DNA of 64,000 nt from JAHJQZ01 sp963675235 (lineage in GTDB: Bacteria > Pseudomonadota > Alphaproteobacteria > Rhizobiales > Devosiaceae): assembly GCA_963675235.2 (NCBI GenBank), contig CAXXFU010000004.1, positions 558,001-622,000 of the forward strand, written 5' to 3'. Under the pieces are notes generated by a model. It was not told where the DNA came from and searched no databases. It was given only the letters and a program-made list of their open reading frames with translations. The position numbers were made by a program, and so were the translations under genes. Numbering within the stretch: the first letter of the stretch is position 1; each line of letters opens with the position of its first letter. Below are positions 17,253 to 25,617 of this stretch, one piece after another.

Positions 17253-17412
17253 ATGATGAGACAGAGAACCGGAGCGCCGAAGGCATCGGCCGAAAAGTTG
17301 ATCGAGGACGTTCGCTCGGCGAAGCGGAAGCAGTATTCAGCAGAAGAGAAGACCAGGCTCGTTCCGGAAGGCTTGCGCAGCGAGCAGTCGAATGCCGCGT
17401 TGTCCCGCCGGG
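17253..17412 (+). pseudogene. IS3-family transposase OrfA, truncated remnant
   Basis: The first 53 codons match the start of IS3-family OrfA: PKASAEKLIEDVRSAKRKQY, then SAEEKTRLVPEGLR and NAALSRR, where intact copies read on into the recognition helix. After about 17412 the similarity stops abruptly and no orfB follows. The upstream 70 bases may hold the element's left end. It is a dead scar between two secreted-protein units. Confidence 0.8.
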
Positions 17413-17491
17413 TGAACCTGCATTCCCTTTCAGGTAAGTCGAGTTCCAGGCTGCATCGGGTCCGGCACGCAGCGAACGCAGCTGTATTGCC

Positions 17492-20125
17492 TCATTCGCC
17501 CAGATACTCTCCATATTTGACATACGAATCGGGAAAGCATGTCTGCGCCTGTTCCAGTTTTTTGTTGGCGGCTGATTGGCTCTCGAACGCACCAAGAACG
17601 AAGACGTTGTAGCCGGCCCTGAAGCCTTTGAACTTGCCGGACAGATCGTTGAAGACATCAAGACCGCAGGGTGCAGCAGCGGATTGCATGTTTTGGAAAT
17701 CGGTTTGCTGTCTCTCCCAGGGTTCAGTCGGAAGCGACGCAAGAATGACCCACCATCCTTCGTTCAATAGTTGTTGGGACTCGGGAGATGTGACCTTTGG
17801 GATCGACTCGTCGCCGTGGCGCTTGATACGGATTTTGGCGAGCGCGGCAAAGGCGCCATTCGGATACTGGTCGAGATAGGCTTGGAAATCGGCCGGATCG
17901 GTTGAATCCTTGACCGCGTCCCAGAAGGCCAGTTCGAGGGCGGGATCGGTCGCAGCGTTTGTGCGCGGGGCGATGGGCGTCTGTTTGCCAAGGATCGACT
18001 CCGATATCGGACCAGCGCTGTTCCCGGACAAAACCTCGATTGAGGAAAGCCACGCCGTAACGTCGCCATTGATGTACTCGCCCCTCACGCGGAAGGTGGC
18101 GAGATCGGCGATCACGTCATAAACCGATTGCGCACCACCATTCAGCTTCCAGTCCGGGTCATCGAAAGACACCTGCTCGGTTGTCCAGTCGGTGCCGACA
18201 TTTTCCGGAAAGGCGATGGCCGCCGATTTTTCACCGCTGGCAAGGTAAATGTCGCCATAGGCACCGTCATCGAAAGCGTCGAAATAGGTGCCGCCCTCTG
18301 TTTTGATGTTGATCCGCAAGCCGGTAGCCCCAGACCAGTCGCCCAGAAGGGAAACGGGGGCGATCAGATAACCGTTCTTGCCGTCTCCCCGCGCGTAGAC
18401 CTCCAGAACTCCGCGCCCGTTCGGGCCACCCGACGGTCTGGCGGTCAGCTCGGTGTATTCACTGGTCCAGCCTTCCATCCCGTTGGCGAAATCGACGGTG
18501 ACGCCCGAAGCGCCTATTCCGTTCAGGGGCGCGGCCGCAGAGACCGGCGCGGGTGCGCCGCTATCGCGCGCACCTTCGATGGAACGGCTCGGTTCGGCAT
18601 CGCAATATCCCCAGTGACCGGTGAAGGTGCCGAAATCCGGGGAGAACTCGAACGCCAACCTGCCCCAGTAGGCGTTGTCGTCGCAACGGCGCCCGCTCAG
18701 TGGCTCCTGCCAGCGCCCGACAAAACTGGTGCCCTGCAAGGAACCGTCAATATGGCTCATCGTCCCGTCCGAGGCGCCGTCCGAATAGGAAGCGTGAACG
18801 CCGCCGCCGGCGTAAGCGGCGAACTGTGTGGGCGTGTCCTGACCATCGCCCCAGTCGGCGTTATATGTGCCTTGCGGACCGGAAAGGCCAAGCGACGGCG
18901 TGGATGGATCATCTGCCGGTTGTGCCGGTGTCGTGGCCCCCGCCGCATCGCCAATGTCGATCTCACGGATATCGACGAAAATGCCGCTATCGCCGTCCCT
19001 GACAACGCCGATGTCGAGATTGTCGGTGACATCAAAAATGTCAAAGGGCCATTGGTCATTGGCGTCGTGCAGATCGAGATAAAGCGGATAGAAGAAATCG
19101 GCCGATATTGCCCGGGGATCATATTCCAGCGACACCCCGAAGACGCGCAACTGCTTGTCATCGCACAGCCAGACGAATTGCAGATCGACCGCCGGGCTGG
19201 TCTCAAGCACCTGCCGGGTGGGATGGGACCATGTGGCCATGTCGACCGCCTCGCAGTCACCTCCGAACCACGGCATGATGTTGATCGGACCCGTGCCCGC
19301 CGCCATGCTGGTCGCGGGCGCAGCAGGCGATTGCGGTGGGCTGGGCTGAGCCGTCGAAGCTTGCGGCGCGGGGGCTTGTTCTGCGGCGCCCACGGAACCG
19401 GCGACCTTGAGCGTCGCGAAGATGCCGTTGATGACTGGGAGGGCCTTTTCGGGCTCGATGACCGTGCTGCCGATATTGATGACAAGGTGCTTGTCGCCGG
19501 CCACCGGTGCCTTGCTCAGGATGGCCAATGTGAGATGACCGTAGGGAACGCCGCCCATCCCGGTCACAAGACGCTTGGCCTTGAAGATCGTGTTGTCGCC
19601 CAGATCAACATCGAACCGTTCCGTGACCTCGGTGAACGGGTTTTCGTAGCGCGCGAAGGCATCCTCATCGATGAACGCCATGGTCATCCAGAACCCGGGC
19701 GCGGCCGCACGCGGCTCGGGTGGCCCGGCCCAGAGTTCGAACATCTCGGCATCATCGGTTTTGACGGTGAAGTCGGGCGGGGTAGAAAACGTCATCCCGA
19801 ATTTCTCGTGGCGAATCCAGTCGGCCGGCGGTGCGGTCGGAGCCGCTCCCGAGGCCACATCGGACGATGGTGACGCGGCAAGCGTATCGGTTGCGGAGGC
19901 CCCATTCCCGTCATCCACTGGACCGATCAACTGGTCGAGCGGGATATCCACTCCCGGAATGATGTAGGAATCGTCTTCCTGCGCCAGGCTCTCGGAAACG
20001 GGTGCAAACCACATGGCCAGGGCTAGAAGGACCAGGCTGGCGAATTTCCCTGCTTTGCTCAAATTGCCGGTCCCTTTTTTGCGGTTTTCGGTTTGCCCGC
20101 CGGCATTGGCCAACAAGCTGATCAT
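17492..20125 (-). CDS. Large exported multidomain protein with C-terminal SPOR-like region
   Basis: A protein of 877 residues. A long N-region precedes a signal helix (FASLVLLALAMWFAPV, cleaved after SLA). Residues about 100-240 form one globular region (WIRHEKFGMTFSTPPDFTV), followed by a Pro/Ala linker near 250-285 and a Cys-containing middle part. Around 545-700 is a beta-rich, laminin-B/carbohydrate-binding-like stretch (WTSEYTELTARPSGGPNGRG). Near 735-770 is LAFWDAVKDSTDPADFQAYL, a short motif seen in caspase-like and Sel1-type rhizobial proteins. The last 90 residues (GWWVILASLP, then YNVFVLGAFES) resemble a SPOR peptidoglycan-binding domain. Its ATG overlaps the upstream gene's stop by 4 nt. 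Domain assignments are tentative. Confidence 0.82.
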   Translation of the reverse strand: MISLLANAGGQTENRKKGTGNLSKAGKFASLVLLALAMWFAPVSESLAQEDDSYIIPGVDIPLDQLIGPVDDGNGASATDTLAASPSSDVASGAAPTAPPADWIRHEKFGMTFSTPPDFTVKTDDAEMFELWAGPPEPRAAAPGFWMTMAFIDEDAFARYENPFTEVTERFDVDLGDNTIFKAKRLVTGMGGVPYGHLTLAILSKAPVAGDKHLVINIGSTVIEPEKALPVINGIFATLKVAGSVGAAEQAPAPQASTAQPSPPQSPAAPATSMAAGTGPINIMPWFGGDCEAVDMATWSHPTRQVLETSPAVDLQFVWLCDDKQLRVFGVSLEYDPRAISADFFYPLYLDLHDANDQWPFDIFDVTDNLDIGVVRDGDSGIFVDIREIDIGDAAGATTPAQPADDPSTPSLGLSGPQGTYNADWGDGQDTPTQFAAYAGGGVHASYSDGASDGTMSHIDGSLQGTSFVGRWQEPLSGRRCDDNAYWGRLAFEFSPDFGTFTGHWGYCDAEPSRSIEGARDSGAPAPVSAAAPLNGIGASGVTVDFANGMEGWTSEYTELTARPSGGPNGRGVLEVYARGDGKNGYLIAPVSLLGDWSGATGLRINIKTEGGTYFDAFDDGAYGDIYLASGEKSAAIAFPENVGTDWTTEQVSFDDPDWKLNGGAQSVYDVIADLATFRVRGEYINGDVTAWLSSIEVLSGNSAGPISESILGKQTPIAPRTNAATDPALELAFWDAVKDSTDPADFQAYLDQYPNGAFAALAKIRIKRHGDESIPKVTSPESQQLLNEGWWVILASLPTEPWERQQTDFQNMQSAAAPCGLDVFNDLSGKFKGFRAGYNVFVLGAFESQSAANKKLEQAQTCFPDSYVKYGEYLGE

Positions 20126-21594
20126 CGCAGCACCGGATCTTCGGAATCCTGGGTCGGGAAGTAATAGTCGCCATCCGCAGGCGGGGTCGGATCGTCCGGA
20201 GCCATGGCTGGCCCGGAGTCAGGTGCGTAGTCCGGCGTTCCGATCTTCGGTATTGCGGCGTCTATGCCATTGATGATCGCATCCCAGTCTACGGTAGTCT
20301 CGCCCGTTCCCGCTGGCGGCACTGCTTGAGGCAGTGCAAAGGCGACTTCGGCGCGTCCATCACTTAGGGTGTATTGCTCCTCGATGATTTGGTCGCCGAC
20401 TTTAAGCGCGATTCGGGTCGGAAAGCCGGCCCGGATATAGGCCAGATGGGTGATGCGGATATCCCTTGTCTGCTTGGGCCGAAGCGTCGCCCGCCAGTAG
20501 CTCCCGTCTTGCTTGTAGATGCGGATTTCGGCCGGCTCCTCAAGGTCGGCTGCGCTGACCCTGAGAAGGAACGTCTTGTTGAACTCGCCCTTGAGCGATA
20601 TGGTGCCGCCGCCGTTCATGTCCCCCAGCTCGCTTCTGATCTGCTCGAGCCAGGCGCGGTGGGCCACTTCCGGGAAAACACGATTGATGAGCTGCTTTTT
20701 CAGATCGTCCCGGAATTTTTCCTCTATGTTTGTTTTGAATTCGACAGTGACCGCCGGGAAACTCGACATGTATTTGTGTTCGGACAGGTAGTAGACGTTG
20801 TTCGGATCGTCCCAGAATATATGGGCGTATTCATAAATTTCCTTGTCCAATACCCGCGTAAAATATTCCTGCTTCAGGTCCTTGTTCCGGACTTTCTGAG
20901 ATTCTTTATAGATTTTATAAACAAGACTTTTCCAATCATTGATTGAAAGCGCTTTCTTGTTCTCCTTTATGTCCGAATAATATTCCTTGTAGGCCTTGCC
21001 GACTTCGTCCTGGAAATGCGCCCAGGTCGTCGTCCGCAACTTGGTCAGTGAATAATCGATCGCAAAGGCCGCCACGGCGCCGATCTGCATCATGCCCGTG
21101 CCGAACCGCCCGATCAGATAGCTCTGCATCGTCTTGAAACTGTCGGCGAGCGCCGCCTTGTGATCGTTGCCGCTGATGTCGAGACAGACCTGGGCGGCGC
21201 CGAGCATCAAGCCGAGATTCGTCAGGCGGTCGTTCAGTCCGCTCAAGCTCCTCATGCCGAAGGCATGCTGCGCCAGAGTCGACCCCGCGCCGCCGAACGA
21301 AAAGGTATCGTTGAACAGGCCCCATGCACTGTCGAGGGCGACACTGCTCGCCTCTTCGGTCTGTTCCGCCTTCAGGGCCGATGCGACTTCCCACAGCTTT
21401 TCGTCGTTGAAGATCGGATAGTCCGATTTGCTGTTCAGAGAGAAGCCGACGACATATTCGCTGACTTTGCCCTTGTCGGCCGTGATCACGTTCCATGGCG
21501 AGTCGGCCGCGGCGGGCAGTGACAGGGACAAGAGGGCTGACAGGCCGAGACAGGTTGCGGACAAGGGCCGGCCGATGCTGTGAAGAAACGTCAT
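20122..21594 (-). CDS. Exported protein of unknown function, middle gene of operon
   Basis: A protein of 490 residues with a signal peptide (MTFLHSIGRPLSATCLGLSA, cleaved near PAAA-DSP). The body is alpha-helical up to about residue 330, with a hydrophobic patch (GMMQIGAVAAFAIDYSL). A beta-sandwich-like segment follows (GTISLKGEFNKTFLLRVS), and the C-terminus is rich in Pro, Asp and Gly (APDSGPAMAPDDPTPPADGD). No known family is recognised. It starts 1 nt after the membrane-protein gene ends and overlaps the following gene by 4 nt, so the three proteins are almost certainly made together and may form a cell-envelope complex. Confidence 0.82.
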   Translation of the reverse strand: MTFLHSIGRPLSATCLGLSALLSLSLPAAADSPWNVITADKGKVSEYVVGFSLNSKSDYPIFNDEKLWEVASALKAEQTEEASSVALDSAWGLFNDTFSFGGAGSTLAQHAFGMRSLSGLNDRLTNLGLMLGAAQVCLDISGNDHKAALADSFKTMQSYLIGRFGTGMMQIGAVAAFAIDYSLTKLRTTTWAHFQDEVGKAYKEYYSDIKENKKALSINDWKSLVYKIYKESQKVRNKDLKQEYFTRVLDKEIYEYAHIFWDDPNNVYYLSEHKYMSSFPAVTVEFKTNIEEKFRDDLKKQLINRVFPEVAHRAWLEQIRSELGDMNGGGTISLKGEFNKTFLLRVSAADLEEPAEIRIYKQDGSYWRATLRPKQTRDIRITHLAYIRAGFPTRIALKVGDQIIEEQYTLSDGRAEVAFALPQAVPPAGTGETTVDWDAIINGIDAAIPKIGTPDYAPDSGPAMAPDDPTPPADGDYYFPTQDSEDPVLR

Positions 21595-21595
21595 T

Positions 21596-22318
21596 TCATG
21601 CCTGCGTGTGTTTTTTCAATAATGTCCTGAACGCCGCGGCCAGCTTCACATTGTGTCGGTCGAGCGCTTTGAGGATTTCGATGATTTCCTCGTCATAGCC
21701 GCTGTCGGCGATGCTGATCCGGCGCTTGTCCTTGAGCTCCAGTTCCATGCCCGTCCTGTCGCGGGCCAGCAGCACGGAACCCGCCGCCGTCGTCTTGCCG
21801 CTCGCGATCATCAGCGGCACCAGAAAGGATATCCATTTGGGCAGGCCGCGCCTGTAGCGGCGCACCGATTTGACGGTCGAAAACGGGACCTCGCGCCGGG
21901 AGAAGGCGGAGGAAATCACAAGGACTTCGGGTTCGATGATGATCCAGTAGGCGGCGTGAAGTGCGCCGATGACCCAGAAACTGCAAAGGATCAGCGCCAT
22001 CGGCCAGAGCATAACCGCCGACGGATGGATCGTGCCCCAGCCGGGTTCGTCGATCGCTGCCCAGATCGGAAAGGCAATGGACAGGCCAGAGAGAATGAAG
22101 CCGAGCCAGTCAGGCCCGATCTGTGATTTTCCGGCATCATACCGCAGTGCCTGCATCGGCGCCGCGACGGCCGGCAAATAGACATAGATAAGGACCGAGG
22201 CAACAAGCAGCACAAGCGCCAGCAGGTAATCGCCCTGCAGGGTTTGAACAAATGCCATGACCAAAATAATCATGACTAAAATGCGCCGAAATAATTCCCT
22301 TCGGCCAGACTTAGTCAT
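21596..22318 (-). CDS. Membrane protein with cytoplasmic PH-like tail, first gene of operon
   Basis: A protein of 240 residues with about four membrane helices in two pairs: ILVMIILVMAFVQTL plus LLALVLLVASVLIYVYLPAV, and LGFILSGLSIAFPIW plus VMLWPMALILCSFWVIGAL. A soluble region follows (WIIIEPEVLVISSAFSRREV, then LLARDRTGMELELKDKRRIS) with the beta pattern of bacterial PH domains. No specific family is recognised. An internal ATG at 22273 is a possible alternative start. It leads the operon that continues into the two exported proteins. Confidence 0.78.
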   Translation of the reverse strand: MTKSGRRELFRRILVMIILVMAFVQTLQGDYLLALVLLVASVLIYVYLPAVAAPMQALRYDAGKSQIGPDWLGFILSGLSIAFPIWAAIDEPGWGTIHPSAVMLWPMALILCSFWVIGALHAAYWIIIEPEVLVISSAFSRREVPFSTVKSVRRYRRGLPKWISFLVPLMIASGKTTAAGSVLLARDRTGMELELKDKRRISIADSGYDEEIIEILKALDRHNVKLAAAFRTLLKKHTQA

Positions 22319-22824
22319 AAATAACTGTCCCTCGGAGAAGAGACTATTTGATATTACAAGGATAGAACTTGATTTGGGTCATGTGTGTGGAACAAGCAAC
22401 ACGCGGTGGCGAGCGGGCGTTCGGCCCGCCGGACAAAATACCCTTTTCCCCCGCAGTTCGGACAAACGCTTGAGATTCAACTGAGACTTCGGCTCAAACC
22501 GCCGGATCTTCTGCCGCAGTCTTTCGGCCAGCGATTGCCCGTCGACCGGGTTGTGGGAGCAACCATCATCCAGGAGAACAATCGTTTACGTGCCAACCAG
22601 AGCATGAACTGGCCTGTTCGCAATCGGCCCAAGCTCCCGGGCGCTGACGGGGGCGGCGGCTATGCCATGGCTGCTTCCGGATGCCGCCTGTCTCCTTTCG
22701 GCCCCCAGAGCGCCCTATGCATTTGCATACGCGACGATGAGGCCACCGTCGGCCGTTTGGACTTGAACACGCAGTTCTATGATTTCCTCGTCGGCCATGT
22801 TGGCCGCGGGAGAAAGATGATGGG
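22319..22824. other. Intergenic stretch, no gene seen
   Basis: About 500 bases between the membrane-protein operon and the cold-shock gene. The part near 22319 is AT-richer and may hold the operon promoter. The rest is GC-rich with open frames that look like chance. No repeat or RNA gene was recognised. Confidence 0.45.
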
Positions 22825-23019
22825 CTATTCACAATTTGATCCTGCCGGGCTCGGCAGACCCGCATGATCGTAGGTGAGCTTCTGGCCCTCGGCGAGCGTG
22901 CTCATGCCTGCATTCTCGACAGCTGAAATGTGGACGAAGGCGTCCTCGGAGCCGCCATCGGGGCTGGTAAAACCGAAGCCTCTGGCGGAATTGAAGAATT
23001 TAACTGCACCGGTAATCAT
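22825..23019 (-). CDS. Cold-shock domain protein (CspA family), atypical C-terminus
   Basis: A protein of 64 residues: MITGAVKFFNSARGFGFTSP (RNP1), then DAFVHISAVENAG (RNP2) and LAEGQKLTYD. These are the nucleic-acid-binding strands of CspA-type RNA chaperones. AAGG precedes the ATG by about 9 nt; the longer frame to 23127 is not used. The normal last strand (a D-R-x-S/T-G-K segment ending in a helix-like tail) is replaced by HAGLPSPAGSNCE, so the barrel is probably incomplete. It may be a diverged or decaying paralogue; other csp genes would be expected elsewhere in the genome. Confidence 0.85.
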   Translation of the reverse strand: MITGAVKFFNSARGFGFTSPDGGSEDAFVHISAVENAGMSTLAEGQKLTYDHAGLPSPAGSNCE

Positions 23020-23224
23020 GGCGCATACCTTTTGGTTTGCCCGAGGCCTGAGGCGAACGGACGGATTGCCCTTGCGCAAAACGCGCAGGGGTTGAAACGT
23101 TCGCAATATCAGGGGGAAGCCAATCACACCGGCAAGCCGGCAGGATAGATAGCCAAAGACGGCTGAAAACGTGTGAGCTTCAGTTGGTCCTTCAAAGTGT
23201 CCTTTTCAAGACCACGGGGGATGC

Positions 23225-23479
23225 CTACCGCCGATTTATGGCGATGCTGACAAGACTTGCGTTTTCCACCGCCGGAGCGCTGTATCCTGCGCCGGGTGAC
23301 AAATCCATTTCCTCGACAACACGCTCATTGCGCTCGCTGGTGCACTGCACCCGGTAAAGGACAGGGCCATTATCATGCGGCAAGCAGGCGAGAACCTTGC
23401 AGGGACCCTTCGGGCGGTTGGAATGCATGGGCGCTGAGCTGAGATCCAGCATCTGGCCCACTTCATAGTGGTGCGACAT
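23225..23479 (-). CDS. Small conserved-type protein, unknown function
   Basis: A protein of 84 residues: MSHHYEVGQMLDLSSAP, then KVLACLPHDNGPVLYRVQ and ERNERVVEEMDLSP. AAGGAG lies 8 nt before the ATG, a strong start. The pattern, a beta-rich core that reads like a short SH3-type barrel and an acidic turn, occurs in small cytoplasmic proteins of rhizobia. I cannot name a function. It heads a series of short leftward genes. Confidence 0.75.
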   Translation of the reverse strand: MSHHYEVGQMLDLSSAPMHSNRPKGPCKVLACLPHDNGPVLYRVQCTSERNERVVEEMDLSPGAGYSAPAVENASLVSIAINRR

Positions 23480-23523
23480 GTTCAGGTCTCCTTGTGATTA
23501 CATCGTCGTCCCGGCCTTCGCCA

Positions 23524-23793
23524 TCACGCGCCGAAATCGCCAGCACCCAGAATGAAGGAATGGGTGCGTCTTCCGGTATAGGCCTTGCGCGCGGCATGCA
23601 TTATGCGGTCGCGGTTGGCGTCGAATGCCTTGAGGATCGCTTTTTCGTCGGAAGACGTGTCCGGCGACAGACGGAAAAGGGCGTCCTCTTCCAGGAAGAA
23701 TGCAACCTCCATCGAGCTGTCGTGTCCCCAGAAACGGACACGGGCGTGGCCCGGCTCATAGCTGCGGCTGGAATTAGGAAAATGCAGTGTCAT
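23524..23793 (-). CDS. DUF1488 family protein
   Basis: A protein of 89 residues. It starts MTLHFPNSSRSYEPGHARVR, continues FWGHDSSMEVAFFLEEDAL, and has a helical C-terminal half (EKAILKAFDANRDRIMHAA) ending in YTGRR. This is the usual length and motif order of DUF1488, a small cytoplasmic family of unknown function in alphaproteobacteria. GAGG lies 6 nt before the ATG. It is clearly a real gene; its role is not known. Confidence 0.88.
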   Translation of the reverse strand: MTLHFPNSSRSYEPGHARVRFWGHDSSMEVAFFLEEDALFRLSPDTSSDEKAILKAFDANRDRIMHAARKAYTGRRTHSFILGAGDFGA

Positions 23794-23833
23794 GTCTCAT
23801 CCTCGACGCCAGTCTGGGCGTTCGGCTTCAGTG

Positions 23834-24034
23834 CTACGGGTATAGCTCCTGCGTACTCGGGATCACGCCAGCAGTTGCGCCTGCCGCAGGGATCAGACTT
23901 TTGATGGCGTCGCCGGATCGCTTATTCCAAATGATCTCCGACAATTGCGCAAATTCGGAGATACGGGATTTAGGCGGAAGTGCCCGCGGTTTCGCACGGC
24001 TCGGAAAGGGAATGATCTTTGTGGCTGCAGGCAT
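23834..24034 (-). CDS. Small unknown protein
   Basis: A protein of 66 residues starting MPAATKIIPFPSRAKPRALP, then SRISEFAQLSEIIWNKRSGD. GGAGG lies 6 nt before this ATG, while the frame's first ATG, at 24088, has none. The PFP-basic-PPKSR opening occurs in short rhizobial proteins. No function can be given. It ends about 40 nt before the DUF1488 gene on the same strand and may be co-transcribed with it. Confidence 0.65.
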   Translation of the reverse strand: MPAATKIIPFPSRAKPRALPPKSRISEFAQLSEIIWNKRSGDAIKSLIPAAGATAGVIPSTQELYP

Positions 24035-24710
24035 GGTCGCCTCCATCTGGGATGGGGTTCCGTGTGCCTCCACGGGAGAAAAACGCATGGATCGTGGGAA
24101 TTGGCGGTTCTTGCGTCCGAACGCGGTTCATCAGCGCCTTGGGTTTTAGATATGGTGCTTCAGTTCACTCGCTACAAGGCCGGTTCGGGCCGGTCTCGGT
24201 TCAATCCAACCGGATGCCTTCCTGGACCGAAACGTCGATGCTGGCGCGATGGCGTAAATAATTATTTGTATTCTTGTCATTTCTCACGCGACGCACTACA
24301 TAAACCATGAAGAAATAACGGATGAGAATGTTCTTGTCCGGAACCTCTCCAATAATTTTTGGTGTATCGCTTCGACAAGATTTTCGTCGGGCGCGTGATT
24401 TCGTGTTGTCTGCAGTGTTTTTCTTGCAACGCGCCACGCTCGGCGGACGGCGGAATTTAGCCTTGGCCCAAAAAGCATTCCGACTTTTTGCCCTGGCTCG
24501 ACAACCTTGGCGCCAGTGAAGGCGCATGCCGTGGATGAAAGCCACTGCACTGCGCTGGACGACAAGGACTGCCAGACTACGCCCAATCTCGGTTGCAGTC
24601 GGATTATCGATCCGAAACCAAATAACACACCGTGGCTGCACAAGGCCCGGACATCGACCCGCACATGTCGGCGGCGCGCATTCGACAGATCCATCACACA
24701 GGAGACGACC
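24035..24710. other. Intergenic stretch between divergent small-gene groups
   Basis: Roughly 680 bases without a convincing gene. The middle (24240-24360) is AT-rich, unlike its surroundings, and could hold promoters for the rightward genes at 24711-25474 and the leftward ones below 24034. Open frames on the minus strand are long (up to 146 codons) but rich in Arg and Ser and lack a start site, so I regard them as chance. Confidence 0.45.
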
Positions 24711-24851
24711 ATGGCTAAAAGTCAGAAGCGCAGCAATCGGGAAGCCAAGAAGCCGAAAGCGATCAAGGCGCCAGTAGAAGCAGCGGCCCCCATTGGCATT
24801 ATCAGCAAGCAGGCCCCGGCGCGCCCGTTCGGCGGTTCTAAGAAGCGCTGA
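24711..24851 (+). CDS. Very small basic protein
   Basis: A protein of 46 residues: MAKSQKRSNREAKKPKAIK at the start and PARPFGGSKKR at the end. GGAGA lies 6 nt before the ATG. The sequence is highly basic and probably disordered, resembling small nucleic-acid- or ribosome-associated proteins common in rhizobia. Its stop lies 8 nt before the next start, so the two are probably one operon. Confidence 0.72.
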   Translation: MAKSQKRSNREAKKPKAIKAPVEAAAPIGIISKQAPARPFGGSKKR

Positions 24852-24859
24852 GGCGTTCG

Positions 24860-25138
24860 ATGGGCATCAAGAATACGGAATCGCTGGGCGGCAGAACCAC
24901 GGAATCACTGGTGACGTTCCAGCATCCGTTCACCTTGTCCGCGCTCGACGCCGAGCAACCGCCCGGCACCTATCGGGTGGTGGTCGACGAAGAGGAAATC
25001 GTCGGCCTGTCCTTTCTGGCCTACCGGCGCGTCGCCACCACGTTTCACATCCCTTCGGTCGAAACGTCAAAATACTCTCGCCAGGTGTTCACAGTGGATG
25101 CCGATGAACTGGAAGCGGCGATCAGCGCCGATCACTGA
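24860..25138 (+). CDS. Small unknown protein
   Basis: A protein of 92 residues: MGIKNTESLGGRTTESLVTF, then HPFTLSALDAEQPPGTYRVV, a beta-rich core and a short acidic C-terminal helix. It looks like a compact cytoplasmic domain. GAGGC lies 6 nt before the ATG, next to the stop of the preceding small gene. No function can be assigned. Confidence 0.75.
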   Translation: MGIKNTESLGGRTTESLVTFQHPFTLSALDAEQPPGTYRVVVDEEEIVGLSFLAYRRVATTFHIPSVETSKYSRQVFTVDADELEAAISADH

Positions 25139-25171
25139 TCGATGCTCATCGCCCAAGCCAAGGAATAGAAA

Positions 25172-25474
25172 ATGAAATATCTGGGAAGCACGTCCGGGAC
25201 CGGCATGCTGTTGTGCGACGGCGTTGCCTATGCCGATGCGACCTACGAAATCGAAGGCTTCATGCGCATCAAGGGCCAAATGAGCGGGACCGGCGAAATC
25301 GGTCTGGAGCCGGGCCTTGCCACCGGGGCGATTGCCCACAAGGACCTGCAACTGCGGATCGCCGATGGTCAGGTCATTGACCTCGCGGTCGCCGACACCA
25401 AGAAACGCACACCGAACCGGATTCTGGTCGATATCTCCGGCGCCCTTCCCGCTTCAGGCGCCTGGCGCAACTAG
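25172..25474 (+). CDS. Small unknown protein
   Basis: A protein of 100 residues starting MKYLGSTSGTGMLLCDGVAY, with an all-beta pattern (YEIEGFMRIKGQMSGTGEI). AAGGA precedes the ATG by about 8 nt. It follows the previous gene by 33 nt and is probably the third gene of that small operon, upstream of the glucan synthase. No family is recognised. Confidence 0.75.
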   Translation: MKYLGSTSGTGMLLCDGVAYADATYEIEGFMRIKGQMSGTGEIGLEPGLATGAIAHKDLQLRIADGQVIDLAVADTKKRTPNRILVDISGALPASGAWRN

Positions 25475-25617
25475 CGCAAGCCTGCGGGTCTTTCCGGCAC
25501 AACTGCCGACCAGTCTTCCCACGCAACACCCACACCTCAAGCACCCTGCCCCCACGACCGGCCTCTGACCCGGACGTTTCTCAGGATGGGCACACCACGC
25601 ACGAACAGTCACGGAAC

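Noticed and set aside
18128..19873. 581-codon plus-strand frame opposite the large exported protein
   Set aside because: The minus-strand protein has a signal peptide and coupled neighbours. The plus-strand frame has no start site and an Arg/Gly-rich composition.
22385..22867. 160-codon plus-strand frame before the cold-shock gene
   Set aside because: The composition is irregular, there is no family, and it overlaps the cold-shock gene on the other strand.
24201..24712. Overlapping minus-strand frames of 138 and 146 codons
   Set aside because: Both are rich in Arg and Ser with no ribosome site. Neither looks more coding than the other, so I called the stretch intergenic.
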